A DNA stretch of 64,000 bases from Melampsora larici-populina 98AG31 (Eukaryota > Basidiomycota > Pucciniomycetes > Pucciniales > Melampsoraceae). The notes below the pieces were generated by a model. It made no database searches, was not told where the DNA came from, and was given only the letters and a program-made list of their open reading frames with translations. Positions 54,104 to 64,000 of the stretch are shown piece by piece. Position 1 is the stretch's first letter; each line of letters begins with the position of its first letter. The translations under genes were made by a program, and so were the position numbers. The stretch spans positions 1,587,153 to 1,651,152 of the forward strand of contig NW_006768766.1 of assembly GCF_000204055.1 (NCBI RefSeq). Reading direction: 5' to 3'.

Positions 54104-57100
54104 TCAATCTAAAGAAATCCACTCACGAAAACACAAAAGGTATGCACTTCTAGCCTAAAAAGACGATTCAAAGGAAAAAAACAATAAGTACCAGCTGATT
54201 GATTCATAAGGAAAGATCATGACATACCTTCACTGCGTTTTCATCTGTTTTACTAACCCTACTATCTCCAATATTAAACCAATCTTTCTGAGACCTAACA
54301 AAAGCCGTATCTACAAAAAAATCCCTCATCAAAGATCAACCCACATTCACCAAAAAGAAAAGCAAAAAAAGGAATCACTTACAATGACCACTACTTAAAC
54401 TACCAAAATGATTACAAACAGCATACAGATCATAAACTGTACTAGGACCCCCACCCCCACCCCCACCACCATTCTTAGAAGAAGATTTTTTACTTGGATG
54501 ATGATTGTTTAAAGATTCTAATGGAGCTGGAATATAATTAGTTAAATCTAATCCATATAATGGATATTGTACAAAGGCTTCAAGTTTATCTGAAAACGGT
54601 CCTTTAAATGAGAATCGTTTTAAATGAATTAATAAAATCGGTGGTAATCTTGCAATCGATAATCTTTTGGTGGCTTTTCTTCTGGTTTTACATTTAGGAC
54701 AATTCCTATTTTTTTGTCATCAAAAAAAAAACATGCAAAGTCAATCTTTAGGTTTAGGATTTGGGTTTTTTTTATTGAGAATCAGATTTGACTTACCATG
54801 CATCATCTTTTTCCATAATCTCTTCTTTTAGAAACGCATCCAAACATTGAGTTAAACTCACTTTACTCATTCCTCTTCCCGTGGGAATAGGTAAAGAAAG
54901 ATACATGAAAGTATTATAAGTCGTTGATGTCTAAAAAAAAACAAATGAGTCAAATCAGTCTCAAACATAAAAGACATTCCAAAGAAAACCAATCCAAAAG
55001 AAATCATCAAAACGAACCGTTCCACAAGTTAAACACTGTAATCGACTCCTATATTGACCCTGAAACAATTCCACAATCACACTATTATCTCTTCTTTTAT
55101 AGATTTCCCATTCTCTAGCTGATGCAAGTTGAGTAGGTAAAGCTTCTAATTCAGCTTCTCTTGCTGAACTCATTTCGATCGGGGCGGGTTTATGTGTGAC
55201 TAAATTTAAATCTTCATGTAATCCATCTAAAAGAAATCCTAAAAACTCTTGTGCATCATGTTGATCTGAACCTCTAAATTGAGGTGCAAATCTACAAATC
55301 GCTTCCTACCAATCAAAGATCGTATTTGAATTAGCCTTCTTCATCAATTTGGTAATTATCCTTCTATAGGGGAAGCGACAACGATTTTGTTGGGAAATCA
55401 CTAACCCTGAATATGGTAGGTGAGACAAACGTATACTGAGCGCTCCACATCATTCTTACCAATTCTGCAACAGTTTCAGCCAGAGCACCTTTCGTACCTA
55501 ATGGGTTGACTCGATTAATACACCTTTTATAAGATCCATCTAAAAGGAAAGTATAAACCAATCTCAATATAAACCAAGCACGTAGGTAAAAAAAGGATTT
55601 GGTAATGATAAGCGAGAAAAAGAAAAGACTCTACAAACCTTTAAAAAACCTGGCCAATGGAATCGTAGCACTGATACACTGTAAAGTTGAATTCATATAA
55701 CATGTATTTCCAAGATTCTTAAGACCTGTCATTCCAACTTGACCATCTTCAAAACTTGAATTAAAATAAACTTCAGTTGATCCATGTGTATTAGGAGAAT
55801 AAGGTGTCACCGGTGGTGTTTCTCGAACTTTTAATCCTTTATCGAGTCCTAAATTAGATGAATAAGCCGGTAAGTTATAATAATTTGGGACGCCTCCACC
55901 AGGTGCAAGTGCAGGTGGTGGAGGTTGAGGTGGACGTCCCATAATCAAATTAGGATCAGTTCCAGAACGTGGATGATTGAAATGTGGGTATTGTATTGTA
56001 GGTCGAAGTGTATCAGGAATATAACCATTGTAATTAGGTTCTGTGGGGCGATAGCCATGATATGCAGGCGTATGTGAGCCATAAAGAGCTGGCTGTGGAG
56101 GTACGGACGGAATGTGATAACCAGCAGAAGGTATGTGCATTGGGGTGTTCGTTGAATAAGGCGTGGAAGCAGAGTCAGGAGGGATAGAGGAAAGGGGAGT
56201 GTCGTAGGTGGGTTGTGATGTCTTGCGCTGTAAAGTTTGTTCAGGTAGTGTGATTGGTGAATTGACACCGATAGGACTCTGGTAGCCATTTGATAGATAT
56301 GGACCATTTGGATGCCTTGGATGGAAATAATTCGAAGGACCACTTCCATTGATAGAGTGAAGGGATGTAGTTGAAGTTGAGCTACCTAGACCTGGTCGGG
56401 TGAGGTCAGCCACGGAGCGTACGATGTCGGGTTGGTTTGTTGGACTATCGCCTTGCAGAAGGGCAATCCGCCGTCGCGCTCGTTTAACATCAGAAGTGCC
56501 ATCTATGTTACCACTTTCATCGGGAGAATGAGTCTGCCTGAAGACAATCGGTGTGCCGTTGATAGATGAATGTGTCAAACTCGTCCGAGGCACATTAGCC
56601 GGTGAAGAACCCTTGCCAACCACTCCACTCTGACCAGCTATCTTTGCCCAACCCTCGAGTCCCCCACTGAGTAACATGGGCGGGTTCTTGAGACGCTTCA
56701 TATATGCTTGCTTATGGATAGCCAGATATAGGATCAAGAGAAGTTTGGCAGCAACATCCGTTGGGTTTTTGGAATACATCAAATTCGGATCTGAAGGAAG
56801 TTGAACCGATCGTTTGTCGTATAGGATCACATACTCAAACTCTTGACGTCGTTCGAAAAGCATTTGCTCCCTTGGAGGTGAGATCACCAAGGATTCTTCA
56901 ATGTCTGCGGAGCTAACACCGATCCCGCTATTCTTCGTCAAGACAATCGGTTCGATACATACAACATCCTGTGATTTGATCCGACAAGCTTCAAAGTCCT
57001 CACGATTCCGAATATCTAAGAACAGTACGCTAGTCTCTAACCCAGCAGCACTCATCTTTCGGAAATAATCGACCAACACAGCCGGGAGAAGCTCATTGCT

Positions 57101-58566
57101 CCCAGAGGGAAGAGAGGGTGGGGGTTCTTGGTTTGGAGTGACAAACGTTCTAGTATGTTTTTTGGGTGAGGAATGAGGGGAGTTGTGATTTGAAAAGTTG
57201 CCGGGTCCAGAACGATGTAAGCCATTCTTGATGGCATGTGATCGTTGAAGTATTTGAGGTGTCTGGGGTTGATTGATCTGATCTGTATCAAAATTTGGAT
57301 AAGGTGGAGGTGGACTCGTACCAGACTGAGGGTCGAGATCCGTATTGCGCGTAAGGCTAGCACCAAGAGATGTGTCATTAACCAACTTGTCACTAGAGAG
57401 ATTCGATTGCTTGGGTGATTCATAATTGGGAAGAGAGAATGGCTCAGGTGGCGGTGGTAAGGTGGTGTTAAAAGATCTAGGCATGCCACTTGGTACACTC
57501 GGCATCTCCGGAAAGGATGATAGTCCGTTTTTCCTTGAATCATCAATTTGTAAATTCTCTAATTTAGGAAAAGCTTGATCGAATTCTGAGGGCGAGCGTA
57601 GTGACCGCAAAGTTTTTTCAAGTGAGTCAAGATCTACGGCCATGTCCTCGGAGAGTCCGTCTGAGGGTGAATGTAGATCACTGGATGATTGAGCATCGGC
57701 AATAAGCTCAGGAGGGGCTGATCCGGAACGTATTGTAGATTGAGATTCAAGTACTGTGTTGATGAAATTAGTTCTGGTGGTGATACCGTTCTGTCCGGGA
57801 GGAACTGGCAGAGGCCTTCGACCACTTGACGAAGAGTATGAGGGTGAAAGATTATGATCTTCCTTTGGCGGTGGACTGGTGGGAGATTGAGGACTGGCAG
57901 CACCAGCCAACCCAGCGGCTTCTAGACTCTTGATGCGTGATGAGATCCCACCAGAGATTGGACGAGTCTTCAAATTAGAGGGTTGCTGACGCTCGATGAC
58001 TTCAGCAAGTTGCCTGGCCCTTGTTGTGGAAGCAAGTACTTTAGGAGCCACTTCTAAGAACATCAAAGTGTCCGAAAGGTTGTAGGCAAAGACAGAAAAT
58101 CGACCGTAAGCCAGCTTGACGGAACCCAATACCAATAGGGGCTGAAAATAACGTACTCACCCTGATAGATTCGATAGCTTGCTGGATGATTTTTCAATGT
58201 CTTGAAGCCCGGATGATTGAGTATGACCTGTAAAATCCTGGGAAAGAAACATGCAAGAAACATGAGCATGATTGATCCGGTAAGGCCAAGTCAAAGTTCC
58301 ATTACACGCATAAGAAGCCTGGTATGATTGGTTCAAACAAGACTGGCAGAAATCCTCTAGACTGACCCAGCAGCTTTAAAATACTCTACATATGCCAACT
58401 CTGTGGACTGTTGCTCATCTGCTTCTACAGCAGCCTGGTAAACCTCATTAGCGAGTCTGACCCATTGAAGTATAGGTAGCTTTGGGTCTGGATGAACGAA
58501 TGCTTTTGTCTTGAGGGTGGTTAGAGGTAAACCGATTAGAGATGATGCTGATGAAGTGATGGGCAT
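54104..58566 (-). CDS. Ubiquitin C-terminal hydrolase with rhodanese domain, USP8/Doa4/Ubp5-like, 1234 aa
   Basis: Cysteine protease that removes ubiquitin from cargo at endosomes (Doa4/USP8 group). Nine exons close in phase: 58367-58566, 58161-58237, 55639-58053, 55406-55539, 55018-55305, 54797-54930, 54383-54705, 54228-54310 and 54104-54154. The N-terminus (1-110) has helical AFVHPDPKLPILQWVRLANEVYQAA..LAYVEYFKAA, like the USP8 dimerisation/MIT-like region. After a long disordered Ser/Pro linker, a rhodanese domain lies at about 410-570 (LFLDIRNREDFEACRI..EFEYVILYDKRS), without an evident catalytic cysteine, as in Doa4. The Cys box GLKNLGNTCYMNSTLQC is near 880; AQEFLGFLLDGLHED, CPKC..C zinc positions and PPILLIHLKRFSF follow. 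The His box GHYTAFVR is created across the exon 7-8 junction near 1190. A glycine run encoded by a CCCCCA repeat interrupts the domain near 1175. The start at 58566 gives MPITSSASSL. Confidence 0.85.
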
Positions 58567-59716
58567 GATGATGATTTGAAACTGGGCTGAGTTTGAAGAC
58601 TTGGAATGAGATTATCGATGGAAACTCAGACCGATCTCGTTGATTGCTCGATGTCAGATTGTTGAATGATTGAGTTGATAAGTTGAGGATGAGATTGATT
58701 TGAAATGAAGTATTAAGCTGAAGTGAAGTTGAAGTGGTGCTTTGTGAGTGAGTAATCGATGAAGATTCAAATCAGGCGGTGGAATTCATGGATCTTATGA
58801 TTTACTACAAAAACAATTCATGGGTTTGGTCAGGTACTCACACACAAACTCATCACACTTGTCAATCTTTTAAATTCAACTCATCTTGGCTCTCAAACTT
58901 AACAAGTCCCTTGCTCAGTTAACTTTGCTTGGCTCTCACTACAAGGATGATGTGCATATTTCTCCATGGTGAAGAATGATTGACAGAAAATTGTTTCTGA
59001 AATCAAGAGCTCAGTTTTAGTCCAAAACTCTCAAGTGAAAATCTGGGGAAAACTACAATGCTCTTTGGCTTGTGACAATTTTTTGAAGTTGCCTGAAGCC
59101 TTTTACTCAGCATCAACAAAGGTATTAAAGAATTTCTTTCTAACAAAAAATAAAACATGAAGAAAAATTCTTTGTAAGATATATCAGTTGGAGGCATTTT
59201 AGGAGATTGTAGTGTTTATTTAGTGAAAGGAGATAGAGATTTTGTACAAATTTTTTTTGAGGATTGTTGATTGTAATTGGTCTTTGTCTTCTAGGGTTCT
59301 TTTGGATAATTTCTTATAACCTATATGTGTTTTATTTGTCTTTGTTCTCATATGTAGATGTCTTCTTGAGCAGAACTTGGATTATAGAGACATTAACTTG
59401 TGAAGTCAGTTGTGAATTGTGATCGGATTCATATTGGATAAGTCAGTCAGGAATTGCAATTGGATTGGTATCAGATTATATATGTGAGAAATGAAGAAAA
59501 ATATTGCATGGAGGGTTTGAAACAAATCTATCTTTGCCACTGATTGAATGTTTCCACAGTAGGTATGAAGGACACTCCATTCCATGAGGAATACATTATC
59601 ACTGCTTGACTAGCCAAGTCCAAACTGCTCCGCCAGCATATTTGGTTTGGGGCAAAAATGAATGCAAAGAGTCCTCAGATTTTGACTCAAAGGCAAGCTC
59701 CCTCCAAGGATCCAAC
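58567..59716. other. Upstream region of the ubiquitin hydrolase gene
   Basis: No gene recognised. It holds the promoter of the minus-strand protease and AT-rich spacer. Confidence 0.45.
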
Positions 59717-59935
59717 CCAAGCACAGCCAACAGAGATGCCTCGGATTGAAAAATCCGAGGTATCATCGGACTCAAATCCTCGGACAACATCTTTCCGAGG
59801 TTTTGATCTGAGGTATTATTTTGCGTCAAAAAATACCTCGGATCAAATCCTCAGACAAGACCTGTCCGAGGGTTTCCATCCAATGATGCCTCGGATTGAA
59901 AAATCCAAGGCATCTATGTTGGCGGTGAAGGCAAA
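59717..59935. repeat. Foldback cluster built from CCTCGGAT hairpins
   Basis: The outer arms GCCAACA(G/T)AGATGCCT(C/T)GG at about 59728-59747 and 59888-59925 are inverted relative to each other. Between them the word CCTCGGAT or its complement ATCCGAGG occurs again and again, in pairs that form small hairpins (for example around 59738-59762 and 59806-59840). It looks like a foldback or MITE made of nested palindromes; no target duplication was identified. Confidence 0.6.
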
Positions 59936-61636
59936 GGCAAGGACCAAAATTTGCCTTGGAGGTATCCCTTGGGTGCCCTTTTCCTCACAGATGTCAACCA
60001 AGGCCTCCTGGGGTGTTATTCTTCAAAGCAAGTATGTGGGAAGTGCTGCTGTTTGGCCTGTGGTATATTTTGTTTTTTCCCTAACAATTCTGACACACAG
60101 CATTTGAACACAATGCAAACAGCTGTGGCCCCAGGTTTAGCCCAAGGAGCTCTTTTTGCCATATTGTGAGAACCACTTGCTCCATTAAGACATGGGAAGT
60201 GGAAAAAATGAGGATGAGACCATTGCACATCTTTTTCATTATCATGTCAGATTATCTTGATTGACATGATTTTGAGGCAGGGGTGTTGAGAGGACCCCAG
60301 CTACCCCTTATGAAACCTGGATATCAAAAACACACATTTTTCAGTTTATATTCCAAGAATAAAAACCCAAAACTCTCACAATCAGGTTTTTATCCTCTAA
60401 AGATACCTATGTTCACACAGGGGTGAAAGCTGGGTTTTGAATTTTGATCATATCCTTCTTGACACATATGTATGTATGTATGTATGAAAAATTTGTTTCT
60501 TCACATTTGGAGCCATTTGAGCAAAAAGAAGAAGATGGCATTTTCTGATAGGTTTGGTGCACACATTGCTGGTCAATCATGGAAAAAAACCCAGTTGGGG
60601 GCTTGAACACATTGATTCAAGTGATGTGGTGGTTGATACATGCAGAAATGGCTCTAGAAAAAGTATTTTGGGTGTGGCAATGATTTTGTCTTTCCAAGAA
60701 GCACTGTCCCACTGCAGCTCATTCTTATTTCATATGTATGTTGCTTGGTTATGTCAGCCAAAATTTAGATTTTATTCTTTTTGCATATGTAGGTATGTTT
60801 TGGCAAATTTTGGCCTCATTTCATTCTGAATTCATAACTGGGTTCCCAGAGGGCCAGCCAGGGTCCTGTGTTGAGAGATTTTTGGCAAAAGCCTTCCCAG
60901 ATCTCACACCAAAAATCTATGATAGTGTGTAAGAGATCCACAGCAGCAAGCACCAAACTGACGGTATCACCAAATATAGCAGTAGGGCTGAAGATTTGTG
61001 CTGCAGTGATGGTCCTCATTGCCAAGTATATTGGGGGCCAGCCCCAAATTTTACAAGAATAGTGTGTAAGCAAGGGCTGTGTGCTAACCCTGTGAGTTCA
61101 GGGCTGTCCCGGGGCCACATTTGGCCTTGAGTAAGCTTGATGACCTCTGAAAATTGCTCAGGGCCCACTATGGCAGGCCAGGCAGGGCCAGGCTCATTTT
61201 CAGGGACAAAAATCACTTAGACAGGGGACAACTATGGGATTATTGTTTGATTTTTAGGGGTGTGCAAGGATAATGATCGTCAGCTGATTATCTGCAAGCT
61301 GTGATCAGCGTAGGAGATTAGTGTGAAGGCATTTTTGGGGGCAAAACCGGTTGGCGCCCAGGCCAGACCGGCTGCCCAGCACGCCCGCAGTACTCTTGTG
61401 AGTCTCATCAACTGAGGTTCAAATACCACAGTACACATACCATCAGCATCCCCAATAGCGCTGGGCAGAGTGGGCCAGGTGGGTTTGTGTCTGGATCACA
61501 GTCCTAGCGTATAGCAGGGTCTGTTTGATCTGATACGTCATCTCAGCTCTATCCCACTCCACCACTCGGTTTGCTTCCTTTTTTCTCTCGATCCTCAGCT
61601 TCTCTTCACTTTCTCGGGGCCTTACTGTTCTTCAAG
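59936..61636. other. Spacer upstream of the right-hand SAM-like gene
   Basis: No supported gene. It contains a TATG microsatellite (about 60470-60486) and a TTAGGGGTGTGCAAGGATAA sequence at 61255 that resembles a transposon terminus. A pyrimidine-rich leader (61560-61630) precedes the next ATG. Confidence 0.45.
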
Positions 61637-63663
61637 ATGGGTCAAGAAGCCTGGACTCCAAATCAGCAATCAGATGCCTTTGGTTGCATACCAGTTCATT
61701 CCCAAACTAGCCAATTGTCAGCTACTTCGACCACCCCAAGCCGACAACCTCTTTCCAACCAAAGCAGCTCAGCAAACAAAGCCAATACAGAAAACAATAA
61801 CGAGATTGAGGTGGTGAATCCTAGCCAATCTTGCTTGATAAATCAACACTTGAACCTTTGTGAACCAATCCATATCGATCCATCCCATCGCAATTTGAAT
61901 CAACGTCTCAATCCAACAGCAACCCATTTGGCATCAGGTCGAGCAAGAAGTATGTTCATATCTTCTTCACGCTGGTCATATTCAGATTTTGTTTGTTCCA
62001 ACTGACAATGATAACTTTTTGTTCATTCATCCAGATGCAGCTCACTCGATCTATGAGGCGCGTCAAATCCGCCATGAGAGCTTTGTACAGGCAGCAGCAC
62101 AGGGCCGTGATAACTTTTGGAATGGTGAGCTGATCTTTCTTTCAAAGCGTGTCTGTTTGTTGAATGAGCGCTCACTCATTGTGTTTCATGTACAGATCAT
62201 CGTGATCCCATGTTCTACCCTCGCGAGGAACCTGTTTGCAGCTCTGGAAGCTTCAGCAGTGCTCTGGCCGACCCTCAACAATGCGGAGCTAGTGCGACCT
62301 ACCATCCTACATGCGGCCTCCTTCAAGCCGGATCAGGGCGTCTCACTGCCCCTTCACCACCTCTGGAGCCTCGATTCATGCCCAATCAACCTTCCACCGA
62401 GTCACAAGTCAAGATGGTGACTCTTCGAGTGTTTCATGAGGCGTATTTTTGGGGTCCAAAAGATAGGAATCGTACATTGGCTCAAAGATCTTCATCTAGA
62501 AGAGCCATCGAAAAGCCTGTATGGAACTGTGATAAAACTGAAAAGAACGATACTGGACCCAAGCACTACATAAAGTTCGACTTGAATCATTCATCTCCTC
62601 AAGCGGTCATAGATTTAATGGTGGAATCTCTCAACAAAGTACAAACCAATCTTGGTACCTATCTCAGCAACGTATCTCATCCCCAGTCAGTTTCTTGGCT
62701 TGGTGTCAGTCTTACACCGAAGTCCTTCTTCCGCGGTCCGAAGTACCATCTCCGCGAACTCATTGAATGGAATCAATTCAAAAACTTATCCGATCATAAC
62801 ACTCAACCAAGCTCCGCTGGCCTTCTTGTTCAGATGGCAAATCCTGATCTCGATGTTGCTGCTGAACGTAGGAAAGAGGAAGTTGGTAGTTACATCAGCT
62901 CATGGAATACTCAACAAGCTGTTGTCAATAATCAGCCTAGTGGTTCAGCAACTGCTGAATTGACTGCATCTGAAAATTTACCGTTGAATGTCACTATCAA
63001 GTTAAAAAATATTCTCACCAATAATGGATCTGAACAATGCCGATTCAGAGATCCTCAAGAGTCTAAGAAATGGTGTCATATGACTCCTCGCAAGATCAAA
63101 ATATGGGTTGATGCGATTGTAAGTTATATCTTGTTAAGATCGCTTTGGTCACAGTTGTGCTGATGAGACTCCAAAATTCTCAGATACTAGCTCGTCAAGA
63201 AGGTCGCAACAATGTTGATTTATGGACTCCTCCTAAGTTACCAGCTTTCAAGACCTTCCTCAATGGACAGCTTCCTCCAGGTTATCTCGAGTTTCCAGAT
63301 GATCCTCCACCGGCAGGATTCATGGCTGCTGCTCCTGCACCTCTGACACAACAACCAATCCCATCAGCTACCCCAGCTCAACTACACGATGACCGTATCT
63401 ATCAACGCAAATACTCTGGAGACATGGAAGCCTTTCTCAATTATGCTGAGTTTCCTGAAAGCGATCATACTTTGAGGACAAAGTTAAGCGAGGCTCATTA
63501 CACTCGTTGGAGTGATCTCAAGCCAAGTGATGATATGAACAGTAAAGAATTACAAGCGATTGGCATAGCTCGAGGTGATGCAAACCATCTCCTTGGAAGT
63601 TCAGTTCGGTATGAGGGATTTTTACTTGCAAAGCTTGCTGGACTTGATGCGCAACAGCTTTGA
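61637..63663 (+). CDS. SAM-like-domain protein, 601 aa, paralog of the Tc1-element cargo gene
   Basis: Four exons close in phase: 61637-61949, 62035-62124, 62196-63118 and 63184-63663, with GTATGT, GTGAGC and GTAAGT donors. The N-terminal 130 residues are Q/N/S-rich. The middle has HYIKFDLNHSSPQAVIDLMVESLNKVQTNLG and KKWCHMTPRKIKIWVDAI, in the positions where the minus-strand paralog has NCIDSKVFNNENTFEMITCLYGKS and FMWAKDI. The C-terminus carries a SAM-like helical domain (MEAFLNYAEFPESDHTLRTKLSEAHYTRWSDLKPSDDMNSKELQAIGIARGDANHLL). This copy has no stop or frameshift. Family function is unknown; association with a transposon in the neighbouring copy suggests it is also transposon cargo, but no terminal repeat was identified here and the window ends soon after. 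Confidence 0.6.
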
Positions 63664-64000
63664 TTGATTTCTTTTCTCGTTTTTTCACTCTGTATTGCAA
63701 TCTGTGATTGTTTTCTCTGTATCTTCTCTCTTCTGTTCCTTATCATGATCTGCTTTGATAGCACATCATTTTTTATTTTGATGATCTGCTTTGATCAATT
63801 GTTTTTTTTCATTTTCTTCTTTCGTGATCTGCTTTGATCAATCGTTATTGTGCTTTTCTTCTTTTCAATCTTATTCTTTGTGACAGTCTCATCTCAATCT
63901 TCCACCACATATTTTAACCCCAACTGTTCTGCATGCTGCTCTGTTTGTGTTTTGTAAATAAAAAAATGTATTGTTCTTTGAGTAATCAAAGCCGTCTGAA
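63664..64000. other. 3' flank of the SAM-like gene with three 14-bp direct repeats
   Basis: TGATCTGCTTTGAT occurs at 63746-63759, 63782-63795 and 63825-63838, within about 175 bp of the stop codon, in T-rich sequence. They probably lie in the 3' UTR. No gene starts before the window ends. Confidence 0.6.

Noticed and set aside
1..64000. CRISPR array, tRNA, rRNA or bacterial operon
   Set aside because: No regularly spaced direct repeats with unique spacers and no tRNA cloverleaf or rRNA signature were noticed; the gene structures are spliced eukaryotic ones. A tRNA scan was not possible by eye at full sensitivity.

Overview
The window is nuclear DNA of a basidiomycete fungus, most likely a rust (Pucciniales, Melampsora-like). 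This rests on inference: short GT-AG introns (about 50-100 bp), fungal housekeeping genes with basidiomycete-style exon structure, a CxC5/CxC6-type KDZ transposase, and dense transposons in AT-rich spacers. No bacterial operons, CRISPR arrays, rRNA or tRNA genes were seen. Most gene models below were built by joining exons by eye at GT..AG sites and checking that phase closes; coordinates span first to last coding base, and exons are given in the evidence.

Host genes: the 3' part of RAD9 (2-1125, +), a two-RRM Hrp1/Nab4-like RNA-binding protein (21404-23702, -), a small secreted protein (42143-42619, -), a Clr2-like silencing protein (50279-53194, -) and a USP8/Doa4/Ubp5-like ubiquitin hydrolase with a rhodanese domain (54104-58566, -). 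A decayed copy of 1,3-beta-glucan synthase lies at 37203-38420.

1.7-20.7 kb is an array of four diverged copies of one unrecognised gene family, all on the minus strand: A (2792-3550, intact), B (12840-14103, broken), C (17146-17832, intact) and D (19093-19615, broken). They share a tiny first exon, an intron, a repeated module with an R-T-R-A-T-S core, a C-terminal acidic/W motif, a leader-region GTGAGT site and a TATA-like upstream block. Unit B looks split by a 7.4-kb KDZ element (4537-11911) and carries a second 440-bp insertion flanked by a 10-bp duplication.

Three multi-gene DNA transposons stand out. (1) The KDZ element has three uninterrupted multi-exon genes: a transposase, a 228-aa protein and a 607-aa Cys-rich protein. 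(2) A 6.5-kb element at about 30171-36700 carries a DUF6589-type transposase gene (one in-frame TGA) and an intact RecQ-like SF2 helicase, tail to tail with 3 bp between stops, bounded by inverted hairpin-bearing repeats; it resembles AcademH elements. (3) A 5.57-kb IS630/Tc1-type element (43728-49297) has perfect 23-bp inverted repeats and a TA duplication. It carries an intact DD34E transposase and, unexpectedly, an eight-exon SAM-like-domain gene on the opposite strand. A paralog of that cargo gene is intact at 61637-63663 near the right edge. Smaller MITE/foldback elements, a hAT remnant cut by a 484-bp N gap and an ORF1-like retroelement remnant fill much of the rest.
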